Source: Stenotrophomonas maltophilia (GTDB lineage: Bacteria; Pseudomonadota; Gammaproteobacteria; Xanthomonadales; Xanthomonadaceae). Taken from it: DNA of 64,000 nucleotides. Where the stretch lies: positions 73,069-137,068 of the forward strand of contig NZ_RAUX01000005.1 of assembly GCF_013464485.1 (NCBI RefSeq), read 5' to 3'. Below the pieces are notes generated by a model, which did no database searches, had not been told where the DNA came from, and was given only the letters and a program-made list of their open reading frames with translations. This document shows, piece after piece, positions 24,949 to 33,445 of the stretch. The stretch's first letter is position 1. Every line of letters starts with the position of its first letter. The position numbers and the translations under genes are program-made.

Positions 24949-26132
24949 GCGTCTGCCCCCGCCGGCTGCGCGGCTTCGGGTGTGCGCGCGAAGGCGACCA
25001 GACGCAGGCCACCGATGCCGCCAGCGATCAGTGACATCAGCAGCAGCGTGGCCAGTGGCCACAGCGAAACCTGCAGCGGTGAGCCGATGAACTGCTGCTG
25101 GGTCTGCAGCTTGATGTAGGCGCTGAGCGGCAGCAGCTGATGCCAGACGCGGGTGAACAACGGACCGTCCAGCACCGGGAAGGTGGCGCTGGAGAACGCC
25201 AGCGCGGTGCCGATGCTGAGGCCCGCGGCGGACAGTGCGGTGCCCATGTCGCGGGTGACGCCGACGAAGAACAGCGCGTAGGCGGCGGTAGCGAGGTAGA
25301 ACAGCGGTTGCGCGAGCACCAGCAGCAGCACGCTGCCGGCCACGCCATCGCCGCGCAGCCAGGCGAGGTAGCCCAGCCCCAGCGCGCCATACAGCGAGAA
25401 CAGCAGGATGTACGGCGTGATCTTGCCGGCAATGGCCGCCCGCGGCGTGCGGCCCAGCCAGGCGGGCAGCGTGCCGTCGCGGATCTCGCGGCCGAGGCTG
25501 CCGGCCACGGCCAGCGCCAGTACCAGTGACAGTACCGCCGGGAAGATCAGCGGCAGCAGGAACAGTTCGTAGCTGCGCGCCGGGTTGTAGAGGATGTCCG
25601 ACTGCACCGCGATGGGGGCCGCGCGCAGTTTGCCTGGACCGACCTGCAGGCCGATGCGCTCGCGCAGCAGGCGTGCGTTCCAGGCCGAGACCGCATCGCC
25701 GATATCACGCGCGGCGGACTGGCCGGTGGTCATGTAGGTGGCGTTGTAATAGGCGAACACCGTGCCCTGGCGGCCACGCAGCGCCTGCCGGGTGACATCG
25801 CTTGGCACCAGCACGATCGCGAACACGTCCAGGCGGCGCAGCTGCGAACGCGCATCCTCCAGGTCCGCCGGCTGGCTGGCGATGCGCACGCCCGGGCTGG
25901 CATCGAGCATGCGCAGCAGCAGGCGGCTGTCACTGCTGTGGTCGAGATCGACCACGGCGATTGGAATGTCACGCATCACCGAGGGCGTGAACATCCACGC
26001 CATCAGCACCAGCATCAACAGCGGCAGCAGTGTGACCAGCATCAGGTCGGCGCGGTTGCCGCGCAGCGCACGCAGCTCGCGCCGCCACGAAGCGGCGAAG
26101 CCGTTGCGGTCCGGGCTCAGTGCTGGGGCCAT
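24945..26132 (-). CDS. ABC-2 type exporter permease (first)
   Basis: Start set at 26132 (MAPALSPDRNGF), 16 bases inside the end of the HlyD-like gene; the frame is open for another 250 bases upstream but that region belongs to the HlyD gene. The 395-residue product has an N-terminal span (LMLVTLLPLLMLVLMAWMF), a periplasmic domain with the DLDHSSDSRLLLRMLDASPG motif shared with the second permease, and five further spans. It is of the YbhS type. Together with the neighbouring adaptor and outer-membrane factor it should export a hydrophobic compound across both membranes. Confidence 0.85.
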   Translation of the reverse strand: MAPALSPDRNGFAASWRRELRALRGNRADLMLVTLLPLLMLVLMAWMFTPSVMRDIPIAVVDLDHSSDSRLLLRMLDASPGVRIASQPADLEDARSQLRRLDVFAIVLVPSDVTRQALRGRQGTVFAYYNATYMTTGQSAARDIGDAVSAWNARLLRERIGLQVGPGKLRAAPIAVQSDILYNPARSYELFLLPLIFPAVLSLVLALAVAGSLGREIRDGTLPAWLGRTPRAAIAGKITPYILLFSLYGALGLGYLAWLRGDGVAGSVLLLVLAQPLFYLATAAYALFFVGVTRDMGTALSAAGLSIGTALAFSSATFPVLDGPLFTRVWHQLLPLSAYIKLQTQQQFIGSPLQVSLWPLATLLLMSLIAGGIGGLRLVAFARTPEAAQPAGADA

Positions 26133-27130
26133 GCGAACAGCACGCTCATGCCGGGGCGGAAGCCCTCGATGCGGCGTACCGGGCGCACCCGCACCTCGAA
26201 GCTGCGGACGTCGTAGCCGGACGACTGGCGGGTGGTACGCCATGTCGCATAGTCGCCGGCAGGATTGATGAAGTAGACCTCGAACGCAGCGTCCTGCCCC
26301 AGCGCGGGCACGCTGCCCTTCAGCGTGCTGCCGACCTTCAGACCCTGCATCTGCGATTCGCGCAGGTTCATCGCCACCCACATGCGGTCGATGTCGACCA
26401 GGGTGAATACCGGGTAGCCGGCCGGCACCAGTTCGCCCGGGTCGGCCATGCGCTTGTTGATCTCGCCCGCCACCGGCGCGCGCCCTTCCACTTCGGCACG
26501 CGCGGCGTTGACCTCGGCCACCGCGCCCTGCGCCTGCTGCACCTGGCCCTGCGCGGCGCGCTTGTCCTGCTCGCGGGCGCCGGCCAATGCCATGTCGTAC
26601 TGCGCGCGGGCGGCACGCGCCAGTTCGCGTGAACTGGTGGCCTGGGCATGGGCCTCATCGCGCTTCTGCCGGGTCATTACCCCTTCGTTGAACAGGTTCT
26701 GCACGCGCTGGTAAGTGGCCTCGGCCAGCGTCGCGCCGGCTTCGGCGCGCTTCCAGTTGGCTTCCGCGGCGCGGATGTCTTCGCTGCGCGCGCCTTCGTC
26801 GGCCTTGTCGGCCACCGCCTGCGCGGCGGCCAGCGCGCCGTGCGCCTGCTGTTCCTTGGCGGCCACTTCGGGGCTGTCGAGCAGGAACAGCACCTGTCCG
26901 GGCTGCACGCGGTCACCCTCTCGCACCTTCAGTTCGGCCACGCGCGCGGTGATCTTGGCGGCCACGTTGATCGTGTCCGCATCGGCCATGCCCTGGATCT
27001 GGTCGGCGGGGCTGCGCCAGGCCAGCCACAGGCCCAGCACCACCACGATCAGCAGCACCACCGCCAGAATCGGGCCCAACCGGCGCTTGCCCGGGGGCGT
27101 CGTCGCTTCGTCGTGCAGCACATCACTCAT
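26117..27130 (-). CDS. HlyD-family periplasmic adaptor
   Basis: A 337-residue protein with one N-terminal membrane span (about 18-40), a split lipoyl/barrel-sandwich domain (KITARVAELKVREGDRVQPG and RAPVAGEINKRMADPGE) and a long helical hairpin with many Ala, Glu and Arg residues between them. This is the membrane-fusion protein that bridges inner-membrane permeases to a TolC-type channel. Its start overlaps the outer-membrane factor stop by eight bases, and the first permease start lies within its end, so four genes form one tight operon. Confidence 0.9.
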   Translation of the reverse strand: MSDVLHDEATTPPGKRRLGPILAVVLLIVVVLGLWLAWRSPADQIQGMADADTINVAAKITARVAELKVREGDRVQPGQVLFLLDSPEVAAKEQQAHGALAAAQAVADKADEGARSEDIRAAEANWKRAEAGATLAEATYQRVQNLFNEGVMTRQKRDEAHAQATSSRELARAARAQYDMALAGAREQDKRAAQGQVQQAQGAVAEVNAARAEVEGRAPVAGEINKRMADPGELVPAGYPVFTLVDIDRMWVAMNLRESQMQGLKVGSTLKGSVPALGQDAAFEVYFINPAGDYATWRTTRQSSGYDVRSFEVRVRPVRRIEGFRPGMSVLFAWPQH

Positions 27131-28523
27131 GGTCGATCACCTCGTCCGCACGGCGCCGGAATTCTTCAAAACGGTCCATCTGTCCACTGACCTCCAGCAA
27201 CTGTGCCAGCGCAATATCGTATTGGTAGGCGGCCTGCGCTCGCTCGACGCGGGCGCCGCCGAGGCCGAGCCGTGCGTCGATCACATCCAGCGAGGTGGCC
27301 TGGCCTTCGCGGAACGCCAGTTCCTGCAGGCGCAGGTTCTCCTGTGCCTGGGCGATGCTGCTGTCCAGCAGCACGTACTGCTGGCGCGCGGTTTCCAGTT
27401 CGTTCCAGGCCTTGCGCACGCCCAGCGCGACCTGGTTCTCGGCCTCGCGCAGGCCCGCTTCGGCCTGTTCCTGTTGCGCACGTGCGGCGCTGATCTGCGC
27501 CGGCCGCGAGTTCGGCGACAGGAAGGTGTACTTCAGGCCGATGCCGAACGCCCAGTCCGGGTCGGTCAGCATTTCATCGCGGCGGCGGAAGTCGTACTGT
27601 CCAAAGGCGAAGATCTGCGGTTTCAGCTTGGCCTGCTGCACGCGGACGCCTTGCTCGGCCTGCGCGACCATCGCCCGCAGGCGCGCGATCTGCGGCTGGC
27701 GCGCCTGCGCGGTACGCTCGAAGCTGGCCACCGGTTCCAGTGGCACGCGCTGCACGAACAACGGCGACACCGGCTGTACCTCGCCACCACTGCGCAGCAA
27801 CGTGGCCAGCGCGGCCTTCAACGTGGCCAGGTCGTTCACCGTCTTCTGGTACTCGCGCTCGGCCTTGTCGCGGGCCACGGTGGCCTGCAGGCGCTGGGCA
27901 CGGGTGGCGAAGCCTTCGCGCTCCAGCTTTTCCGCGTCTGACAGATGGCGATTCAAGCCATCGCGCACATCACGACGTACGTCCACCGCCTGCTCGGCCA
28001 GGCGCTGGCCGAAATAGGCCTGGGCCAGCTGCACGGTCAGCGATTGGCGCTGTGCCTCGCGCTCGGCACTGGCCTGTTCGTGGGCGGCGCTCGCCGCGCG
28101 CTGCGCGGCCGGAATCACGCCACCGGTGTACAGCGGCAGCACAGCCGTCACCACCGGACGCGTGCGCCAGTCGCGTTCGGTGAACGACAGCGGCGAGTCG
28201 ATGCCATAAGCCTCAGCCACCGGCGCCAGTGAGCCCAGCGGTAGGGTGAGGGTCTTCTGGAACTGCAGGCGGCGCACTTCGCCGGTGATCTCCGGCAGGC
28301 GCAGCAGGCGCGTGGCGTCCTGCAGATCCTGCTTGTTGCGCACCGCCGCGTCGGCGGCCGCGAGCGCGTCTGAGACCTGTTCCAAGCGTTGCCGCGCCTG
28401 TTCCCAGTCCAGCGCCGGTGCATCGGCAGTGCTCTGCGCGGGCGCAGCAAATGGCAGGCAGGCTGCCAGCGCCAGCGCGGCCGTCGCGCGGTGCGTCCTT
28501 GTCCGTCGGCCGATCACGCCCAT
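27123..28523 (-). CDS. TolC-type outer-membrane factor
   Basis: Start chosen at 28523, which gives a signal peptide ending AAPAQ and a 466-residue mature-size protein; the open frame extends further upstream without support. There are two repeated OEP halves, each with long helices (AEREAQRQSLTVQLAQAYF; LREAENQVALGVRKAWNEL), as in TolC. It provides the outer-membrane duct of the exporter encoded by the next three genes. It is the first gene of the operon; the promoter should lie in 28524-28603, opposite to nothing, since the upstream regulator gene runs the same way. Confidence 0.88.
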   Translation of the reverse strand: MGVIGRRTRTHRATAALALAACLPFAAPAQSTADAPALDWEQARQRLEQVSDALAAADAAVRNKQDLQDATRLLRLPEITGEVRRLQFQKTLTLPLGSLAPVAEAYGIDSPLSFTERDWRTRPVVTAVLPLYTGGVIPAAQRAASAAHEQASAEREAQRQSLTVQLAQAYFGQRLAEQAVDVRRDVRDGLNRHLSDAEKLEREGFATRAQRLQATVARDKAEREYQKTVNDLATLKAALATLLRSGGEVQPVSPLFVQRVPLEPVASFERTAQARQPQIARLRAMVAQAEQGVRVQQAKLKPQIFAFGQYDFRRRDEMLTDPDWAFGIGLKYTFLSPNSRPAQISAARAQQEQAEAGLREAENQVALGVRKAWNELETARQQYVLLDSSIAQAQENLRLQELAFREGQATSLDVIDARLGLGGARVERAQAAYQYDIALAQLLEVSGQMDRFEEFRRRADEVIDHE

Positions 28524-28603
28524 GCCGTCCCAGTAGTGAAGAAGTGCGCAAACGGTAGTGCGCGCGGCGTGAAGCCCGGGTCTGCGGTCATCGTGTGTGG
28601 TCC

Positions 28604-29497
28604 TCAGCGAAGGGTGCCGCCGGCGGCGGTGCGCAGCGCCTGGGTGATGTGCTGCAGCGTGCTTGAACGCACGGCCGCATGCTGCCAGTACAACGGCACG
28701 TCGAGCCAGCGACGGGGTTCCAGTATCACCACGCGGCCGGCGCGCACGGCGGGCGCGACCAGGGTTTCCGGGGCCATGCCCCAGCCGAGTCCGCACGCGG
28801 CGGCTTCGACGAAACCGGTGGAGGAGGGCAGGTAGTGTAGCGGCGGCTGCAGCCGCGCGCGGGTCAGGCGACGCACGAAACGCCATTGCAGTTCATCCTT
28901 GCGGTTGAACACCAGCATCGGTGCGAGGGCCAGCGCCGCAGCCTGCATGCCCTCGCCAAAGTACTGGCGGGCGAAGCCGGGCGAGGCGATGGCGTGGTAG
29001 CGCATCGCGCCGAGTGGGTGCACGTTGCAGCCCTTCACCGGCTGGCTTTCGGCGGTGACTGCGCCGAGCACGCTGCCATCGCGCAGCAGTTGCAGAGTGT
29101 GGTCCTGGTCGTCCATGCGCAGGTCGAACAGGTAGCCGTGGCGCTGGTGCAGGTCGGCGATGGCCGGCACGAACCAGGTATCGAGCGAATCATCATTGAC
29201 CGCCAAGGGAATCGGCGTGCGCGCGGCGTCGCTGCCACGCTCGGGCAGCAGCTCGGCCAGCGCTTCGGCTTCCAGTGCCTGCATTGGTCGTACGCGGCGC
29301 AGCAGCGCTTCGCCTGCGGCGGTGGGGCGGCACGGTGCCTGACGTACCACCAGTACCTGGCCGAGCCTGTCCTCCAGCGCCTTGATCCGCTGCGACAGTG
29401 CTGATGGGCTGATCGACAGGCGGCGTGCCGCGGCCTCGAAGCTGCCTTCTTCCAGCACCGCAGCAAACGCGGCCAGTTGCGGATGTACCAGATCCAT
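28604..29497 (-). CDS. argP: LysR-type regulator, ArgP/LysG-like
   Basis: A 297-residue regulator with the N-terminal winged helix (FAAVLEEGSFEAAARRLSIS, then SALSQRIKALEDRLGQVLVVR), matching the ArgP/IciA subgroup, and a substrate-binding co-inducer domain. It is divergent from a LysE-type amino-acid exporter gene at 29604, the arrangement known for lysG-lysE and argP-argO, in which the regulator activates the exporter in response to basic amino acids. About 107 bases separate the two starts and should contain the operator. Confidence 0.88.
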   Translation of the reverse strand: MDLVHPQLAAFAAVLEEGSFEAAARRLSISPSALSQRIKALEDRLGQVLVVRQAPCRPTAAGEALLRRVRPMQALEAEALAELLPERGSDAARTPIPLAVNDDSLDTWFVPAIADLHQRHGYLFDLRMDDQDHTLQLLRDGSVLGAVTAESQPVKGCNVHPLGAMRYHAIASPGFARQYFGEGMQAAALALAPMLVFNRKDELQWRFVRRLTRARLQPPLHYLPSSTGFVEAAACGLGWGMAPETLVAPAVRAGRVVILEPRRWLDVPLYWQHAAVRSSTLQHITQALRTAAGGTLR

Positions 29498-29603
29498 GCC
29501 GGTGCCTCTTCAGTTTTCCTGCACAGGATAAAGAAAAATCAGATTGTCTAAACAGGGGCGGCGACCGCACCCTGCGCGTCCCCTCGCTGCCTGGCCTGTC
29601 CTG

Positions 29604-30224
29604 ATGTGGATCGCCGCTACCGTCGCCGGCCTGCTTGCAGGTGCCGGCCTGATCATCGCCATTGGTGCACAGAACGCCTTCGTGCTGCGCCAGGGGCTGC
29701 AGCAGCGTCACGTGGGGCGCGTGGTGCTGGCCTGTGCCGGCGCAGACACCGCGCTGATCCTGGCCGGGGTGGGTGGCATGGGCGCGCTGGTGCTGCAGTG
29801 GCCATTGCTGCTGCAGGTGCTGCGCTTCGGTGGTGCAGCGTTCCTGCTCTGGTATGGCCTGCAGGCGGGGCTGCGCGCGTGGCGCGGTGGCAGTGCGCTG
29901 GCCGCAGCCGAGCCAGCGGGTGGCAACGGACGCCACGTGCTGCTCACCTGCCTGGCGTTCACCCTGCTCAATCCGCACGTCTATCTGGATACCGTGGTGC
30001 TGCTGGGCAGCCTGTCCACGCGCTGCCCGGGTGACCTGCGCTGGGCGTTCGCCGCCGGTGCCTGCATGGCCAGCGTGGTCTGGTTCTGCACGTTGGGCTA
30101 CGGCGCGCGCCTTCTGCAGCCGGTGTTCCGCAGGCCGGGCGCCTGGCGGGTGCTGGACACTGGCGTGGCGGTGTTCATGTTCTGCCTCGCTTCGCTGCTG
30201 CTGTTGCGTCCACTATCGCCATGA
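29604..30224 (+). CDS. argO: LysE/ArgO-type basic amino-acid exporter
   Basis: A 206-residue inner-membrane protein with six hydrophobic segments. GLIIAIGAQNAFVLRQGLQQ is the family signature of LysE/ArgO, and the LNPHVYLDTVVLLGS segment is the second conserved region. I start at the ATG at 29604, which puts the signature at the usual distance from the N-terminus; an ATG 60 bases upstream would add a non-conserved extension. It likely expels arginine and/or lysine (and canavanine-like analogues) and is controlled by the divergent LysR gene. Confidence 0.88.
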   Translation: MWIAATVAGLLAGAGLIIAIGAQNAFVLRQGLQQRHVGRVVLACAGADTALILAGVGGMGALVLQWPLLLQVLRFGGAAFLLWYGLQAGLRAWRGGSALAAAEPAGGNGRHVLLTCLAFTLLNPHVYLDTVVLLGSLSTRCPGDLRWAFAAGACMASVVWFCTLGYGARLLQPVFRRPGAWRVLDTGVAVFMFCLASLLLLRPLSP

Positions 30225-30399
30225 GTGCGTGATGTACGCCGGTGTTGCGTATGTGTTCCATCGGTATGGTTCACGCGACAGGTCGCGGCGCGGATAATGC
30301 GTGCCTCGCCGCGACCCCGCCGCGCATGCCGTCGTCCGGCAGCCCCCGGGTCGCCTGTGTTCCTGTTGTACGTCCGCCATTGTGCGGCATCGGTGTTGC

Positions 30400-31068
30400 A
30401 TGAAAGACAATCTACGACTGCTCCTTTCCCATCTGGGACGCACGCTTCTGTTCGGCCTGATGATGGCCATTCCGCCGGCGCTGGCCTGGCTTGATATCCA
30501 CTGGTTGGGCAACGCGGTTGGGGAGTGGTCGCTGGTCGAGCTGACCCAGGAGGGTTTTCTGGTCGCAAGCGTGGCCGCCTTCGTCCGGCTGGCATTGCAA
30601 CGTGTGGATGATCGGCCCTTCGCCGTTCTGGCTGCAGCGCTGTTTGCCTGCATGTTCCTGCGTGAGATGGACGAGGCGCTGGATCTGATCGCACACGGTT
30701 TCTGGAAGTATCCGGTGGCCGTGCTGATTGCCGGTTCGCTGGCCTGGGCCGGCCGCGACTGGCGAAGGAGCGTGCAGGGGCTGGTGCGCTTCCTGGTATC
30801 GAGGCCGGGTACGGTGATGACCATCGGCCTGGTCCTTCTGCTGTTCTACTCGCGCCTGATCGGCATGACATCGTTGTGGAGCGGGCTGCTGGGAGACCAG
30901 TACATCCGGGTGTTCAAGAACACCATCGAGGAAACCACCGAACTGCTGGGCTACACCTTCATCCTTGCCGCCAGCGTCGGCTACGTGGCACAACGCGTGC
31001 GTGAACCGCTGACGGGACGACACCGCGCCCTGCATGACGCGGCCGGGATGCAGCAGCGTCCGTTCTAG
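30400..31068 (+). CDS. Multi-span membrane protein, unknown
   Basis: The ATG at 30400 gives a 222-residue protein with about six hydrophobic helices, including RTLLFGLMMAIPPALAWL, a pair around FAVLAAALFACMFLREMDEA, and a last one near YTFILAASVGYVAQ. The charged FLREMDEALDLIAHG segment between helices and KNTIEETTELLGY before the last helix may face one side as a functional site. No signal peptide. The 3' end overlaps the methionine aminopeptidase gene convergently by four bases. I do not recognise a named family. Confidence 0.6.
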   Translation: MKDNLRLLLSHLGRTLLFGLMMAIPPALAWLDIHWLGNAVGEWSLVELTQEGFLVASVAAFVRLALQRVDDRPFAVLAAALFACMFLREMDEALDLIAHGFWKYPVAVLIAGSLAWAGRDWRRSVQGLVRFLVSRPGTVMTIGLVLLLFYSRLIGMTSLWSGLLGDQYIRVFKNTIEETTELLGYTFILAASVGYVAQRVREPLTGRHRALHDAAGMQQRPF

Positions 31069-31853
31069 GCCGCATCCACCGCGCACAGGGGCGCTTCGGC
31101 CGGGCGCAGGGTCAGCACGCGCACGCCGCTGCGGGTGACCGCTACGGTGTGTTCGAACTGCGCCGAGAGCTTTCCATCGCGCGTGTATACCGGCCATTCG
31201 CCCGGCTGCTGGCGGATGGCTGGCTTGCCCTGGTTGAGCATCGGCTCGACGGTGAACACCATGCCCTCTTCCAGCACCATGCCGGTGCCGGGATGGCCGT
31301 AGTGCAGGATCTGCGGTTCCTCGTGCATTTCCTGGCCGATGCCGTGCCCGCAATACTCCTTCACCACGCTGTAGCCGTGGCTGCGGGCGTGACGGGCGAT
31401 GGCGTGGCCGATGTCACCCAGGCGCGCGCCGGGCCGCACCACGGCGATGCCTTTCCACATCGCCTGGTAGGCGGTCTGCACCAGCCTGCGCGCGGCGTAG
31501 TCGACCTCGCCGACCAGGTAGGTGGTGCTGGAGTCGGCGATGTAGCCGTTCTTCTCCAGCGTGATATCGAGGTTGACGATCTGGCCATTGCGCAGCACGT
31601 CGGAGGTGCTGGGCACGCCGTGGCAGATGACGTTGTCGATCGAAGTGTTGAGCACATACGGGAAGTCGTACTGGCCCTTGCTGGCGGGCCGTGCCTGCAG
31701 CTCATCGACGATCATGCGCTCGACGAAATCGTTGATCTCCATCGTGCTTCGGCCCTGCAGCGGCAGCCGGTCGAGCGCGGCGAACACCCGCGCCAGCAGG
31801 CGCCCGGATTCGGCCATCAGCGCGATTTCGTCGGGGCGCTTGATGATGCCCAT
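31065..31853 (-). CDS. map: Type I methionine aminopeptidase
   Basis: The 262-residue enzyme contains all five metal ligands of the family: Asp in VNLDITLEK, Asp in YIADSSTTY, His in CGHGIGQEMHEE, Glu in VFTVEPML and Glu in QFEHTVAV, plus the substrate-pocket Cys/His region NVICHGVPS. It removes the initiator methionine. The gene lies four bases after the stop of a ParD-like gene and shares its operator, so this copy is controlled like a toxin-antitoxin operon rather than as a housekeeping gene. A second, essential map copy elsewhere in the genome would be expected. Confidence 0.9.
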   Translation of the reverse strand: MGIIKRPDEIALMAESGRLLARVFAALDRLPLQGRSTMEINDFVERMIVDELQARPASKGQYDFPYVLNTSIDNVICHGVPSTSDVLRNGQIVNLDITLEKNGYIADSSTTYLVGEVDYAARRLVQTAYQAMWKGIAVVRPGARLGDIGHAIARHARSHGYSVVKEYCGHGIGQEMHEEPQILHYGHPGTGMVLEEGMVFTVEPMLNQGKPAIRQQPGEWPVYTRDGKLSAQFEHTVAVTRSGVRVLTLRPAEAPLCAVDAA

Positions 31854-31857
31854 GGGC

Positions 31858-32070
31858 TCAGACCTGGCCCGACGGCAGCAGTGGCGGCTGCACGCCGGCC
31901 GCGCGCAGTTCGCTGGCGACGATATCCTGGAAGCTCAGCGTAGGATTCATCTCGCACAGCATGCCGACCCGGATCCAGAAGTTGGCCTGGGCGTTGATCG
32001 AGCGGCTGGAGACGGTGCAGGCGCGACGCAGCTGGTCGTGCAGGGTGTCATCGATGTTGACGATGCCCAT
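31858..32070 (-). CDS. ParD-like ribbon-helix-helix protein
   Basis: A 70-residue protein starting at 32070, with AAGGAG upstream. MGIVNIDDTLHDQLRRACTV and SSRSINAQANFWIRVGML match the ParD-like family in which an N-terminal strand (contacting DNA) precedes two helices, and PTLSFQDIVASEL closes the domain. ParD proteins are antitoxins that also repress their own operon. Here the partner gene is methionine aminopeptidase instead of a ParE toxin. A three-part palindrome lies 23-46 bases upstream of the start, in good position for autorepression. Confidence 0.8.
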   Translation of the reverse strand: MGIVNIDDTLHDQLRRACTVSSRSINAQANFWIRVGMLCEMNPTLSFQDIVASELRAAGVQPPLLPSGQV

Positions 32071-32092
32071 GAGGGCTCCTTGAGGAGTGAAT

Positions 32093-32116
32093 ATACGAAT
32101 CGTATACGTTTCGTAT
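32093..32116. promoter_or_regulatory. Operator palindrome upstream of the ParD-like gene
   Basis: Outer arms ATACGAA (32093-32099) and TTCGTAT (32110-32116) flank a central palindrome CGTATACG (32101-32108). The repeated CGTAT/ATACG half-sites suit cooperative binding of RHH dimers. The site lies directly before the ribosome-binding region of the gene starting at 32070. Confidence 0.75.
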
Positions 32117-32138
32117 GTCCGTCTCAAGCCAGCGTCAT

Positions 32139-32498
32139 TCAGTCCGTGTGGGTGGCGAAGCGCAACCGGTTGCCATCCGGGTCGCGCAGCAGCATTTCGC
32201 GGCTGCCCCATTCGGTGTCATGCGGCGGCTGCTCGATCGGCACGCTGGCCGAACTGAAGGCGCGGTGCAGGGCATCCACATCCTCGACGATGAAGTACAC
32301 CGCTCCGCCGACCTCGCAGTCGCCCGTGTGTTCGGTGAGGAAGATCGTCTGGCCATCGCGGGTGAGCTGGGCGAACAGCGGAAAACCGGGCTCGAAGCGA
32401 TGCTCCCAGTCGACCACGAAGCCCAGCCCCTGCACGTAGAACGGCAGGGTGGTATCGGCGTGACGCATGCGCAGTTGCGGGATGACGGTCTGGGTCAT
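32139..32498 (-). CDS. VOC-superfamily (glyoxalase/bleomycin-resistance-like) protein
   Basis: A small 119-residue protein with the paired beta-alpha-beta-beta-beta modules of the vicinal-oxygen-chelate fold: PQLRMRHADTTLPFYVQGLG at the start, then YFIVEDVDALHRAF and EMLLRDPDGNRLRFA at the end. The metal-ligand residues are not complete by eye, so it may bind a small ligand without catalysis. Monocistronic, between the ParD-like operator region and a SMAG repeat. Substrate unknown. Confidence 0.8.
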   Translation of the reverse strand: MTQTVIPQLRMRHADTTLPFYVQGLGFVVDWEHRFEPGFPLFAQLTRDGQTIFLTEHTGDCEVGGAVYFIVEDVDALHRAFSSASVPIEQPPHDTEWGSREMLLRDPDGNRLRFATHTD

Positions 32499-32527
32499 GG
32501 CGGGGGCTCCTGGGGTGGGAATCCAGT

Positions 32528-32551
32528 GTAGTGCCGGCCAGCGGCCGGCAC
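32528..32551. repeat. SMAG-type palindromic element
   Basis: GTAG followed by a near-perfect hairpin TGCCGGCC-agc-GGCCGGCA. This is the GTAG-headed REP family of S. maltophilia. It sits in the gap after the arginase-fold gene. Confidence 0.75.
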
Positions 32552-32557
32552 CTGCAG

Positions 32558-33442
32558 TCAGCAGGCCATCGGGACCGAAGCCATCGCTGCCAGCAGTTCG
32601 CGGTTCACCTGCTGGTGCCGGGCCTGCCAGGCGGGAAGATCATCGGCGCTGATGTCCGGCTGGCCATCCAGTGACGACAGCCAGCGCTTGAAGCGGCTCT
32701 GGTAGTTGGCCAGCGACACTTCGCCGGTGATGTCACTGCCGACCAGGCCGCCGGCACGCAGCGCCTCGATCACCACCAGCGCGTCCTCCAGCTGGAAGCG
32801 GCCCTGGTCCCAGTTGCTGCGGGCTACGTCCTCGGCGAACACGTCCTTGTCGATCGACAGGTAGGTGGGTTGTGGCGACTTGGCCTGTTCGGCAGCGAAC
32901 GCGGCCACCAGCGCTTCAGGGTGCTCGAAGCGGCGGAAGGCGTGGCCCATGCCGAGGCGATGGCCCCAGCCGACATCCACGTCCATGCACCAGTACGTCA
33001 GGCGGCCGCCCAGCAGCGGGCGCCAGTGGTTCTCCCAGGCGTGGCCGAGGCCGATGTCGCTGGAGGTGATGCCGAGTACATGAATGTGCGAGATCTGCGG
33101 CAGCTTGCTGGCAGCGTTCACCCACGAACCGCAGTGCATGCCGAACGGAAAACGCATGTTGTCCGGATGGTTGTCCAGCACCACCAGCTGGAACGGCGCC
33201 TGTGCGCGCATGCGGCGCAGCAGCGGCAGGCTGAGATGGTGGAAGTCACCACTGCCGAGCATCACTGTGCACGGCTGCGCAGGCAGCGACGCCAGTACTT
33301 CAGCGCCGAAGCGATCCAGGGTGGCGTTGCTGCAGGCGAAGCGCAGTGGATCGTGCCACTGCGGCAGCGCCAGGGTCTGCGCCTGTGGCAGCGGCAGCAC
33401 GCCACCGTCCAGGTCCAGGATCAGCGGGGAACGCACCAGCAT
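32558..33442 (-). CDS. Arginase/deacetylase-fold hydrolase
   Basis: A 294-residue protein with hallmarks of the arginase superfamily: GSGDFHHLSLPLL, then VVLDNHPDN and YLSIDKDVFAEDV, whose His and Asp residues would hold a two-metal centre, although the spacing is not that of true arginase. No transport signal. It is the last gene of the biosynthetic series, starting four bases after the acyltransferase-like gene. It may hydrolyse a guanidino or amide bond in the product pathway. Substrate unknown. Confidence 0.7.
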   Translation of the reverse strand: MLVRSPLILDLDGGVLPLPQAQTLALPQWHDPLRFACSNATLDRFGAEVLASLPAQPCTVMLGSGDFHHLSLPLLRRMRAQAPFQLVVLDNHPDNMRFPFGMHCGSWVNAASKLPQISHIHVLGITSSDIGLGHAWENHWRPLLGGRLTYWCMDVDVGWGHRLGMGHAFRRFEHPEALVAAFAAEQAKSPQPTYLSIDKDVFAEDVARSNWDQGRFQLEDALVVIEALRAGGLVGSDITGEVSLANYQSRFKRWLSSLDGQPDISADDLPAWQARHQQVNRELLAAMASVPMAC

Positions 33443-33445
33443 TGC

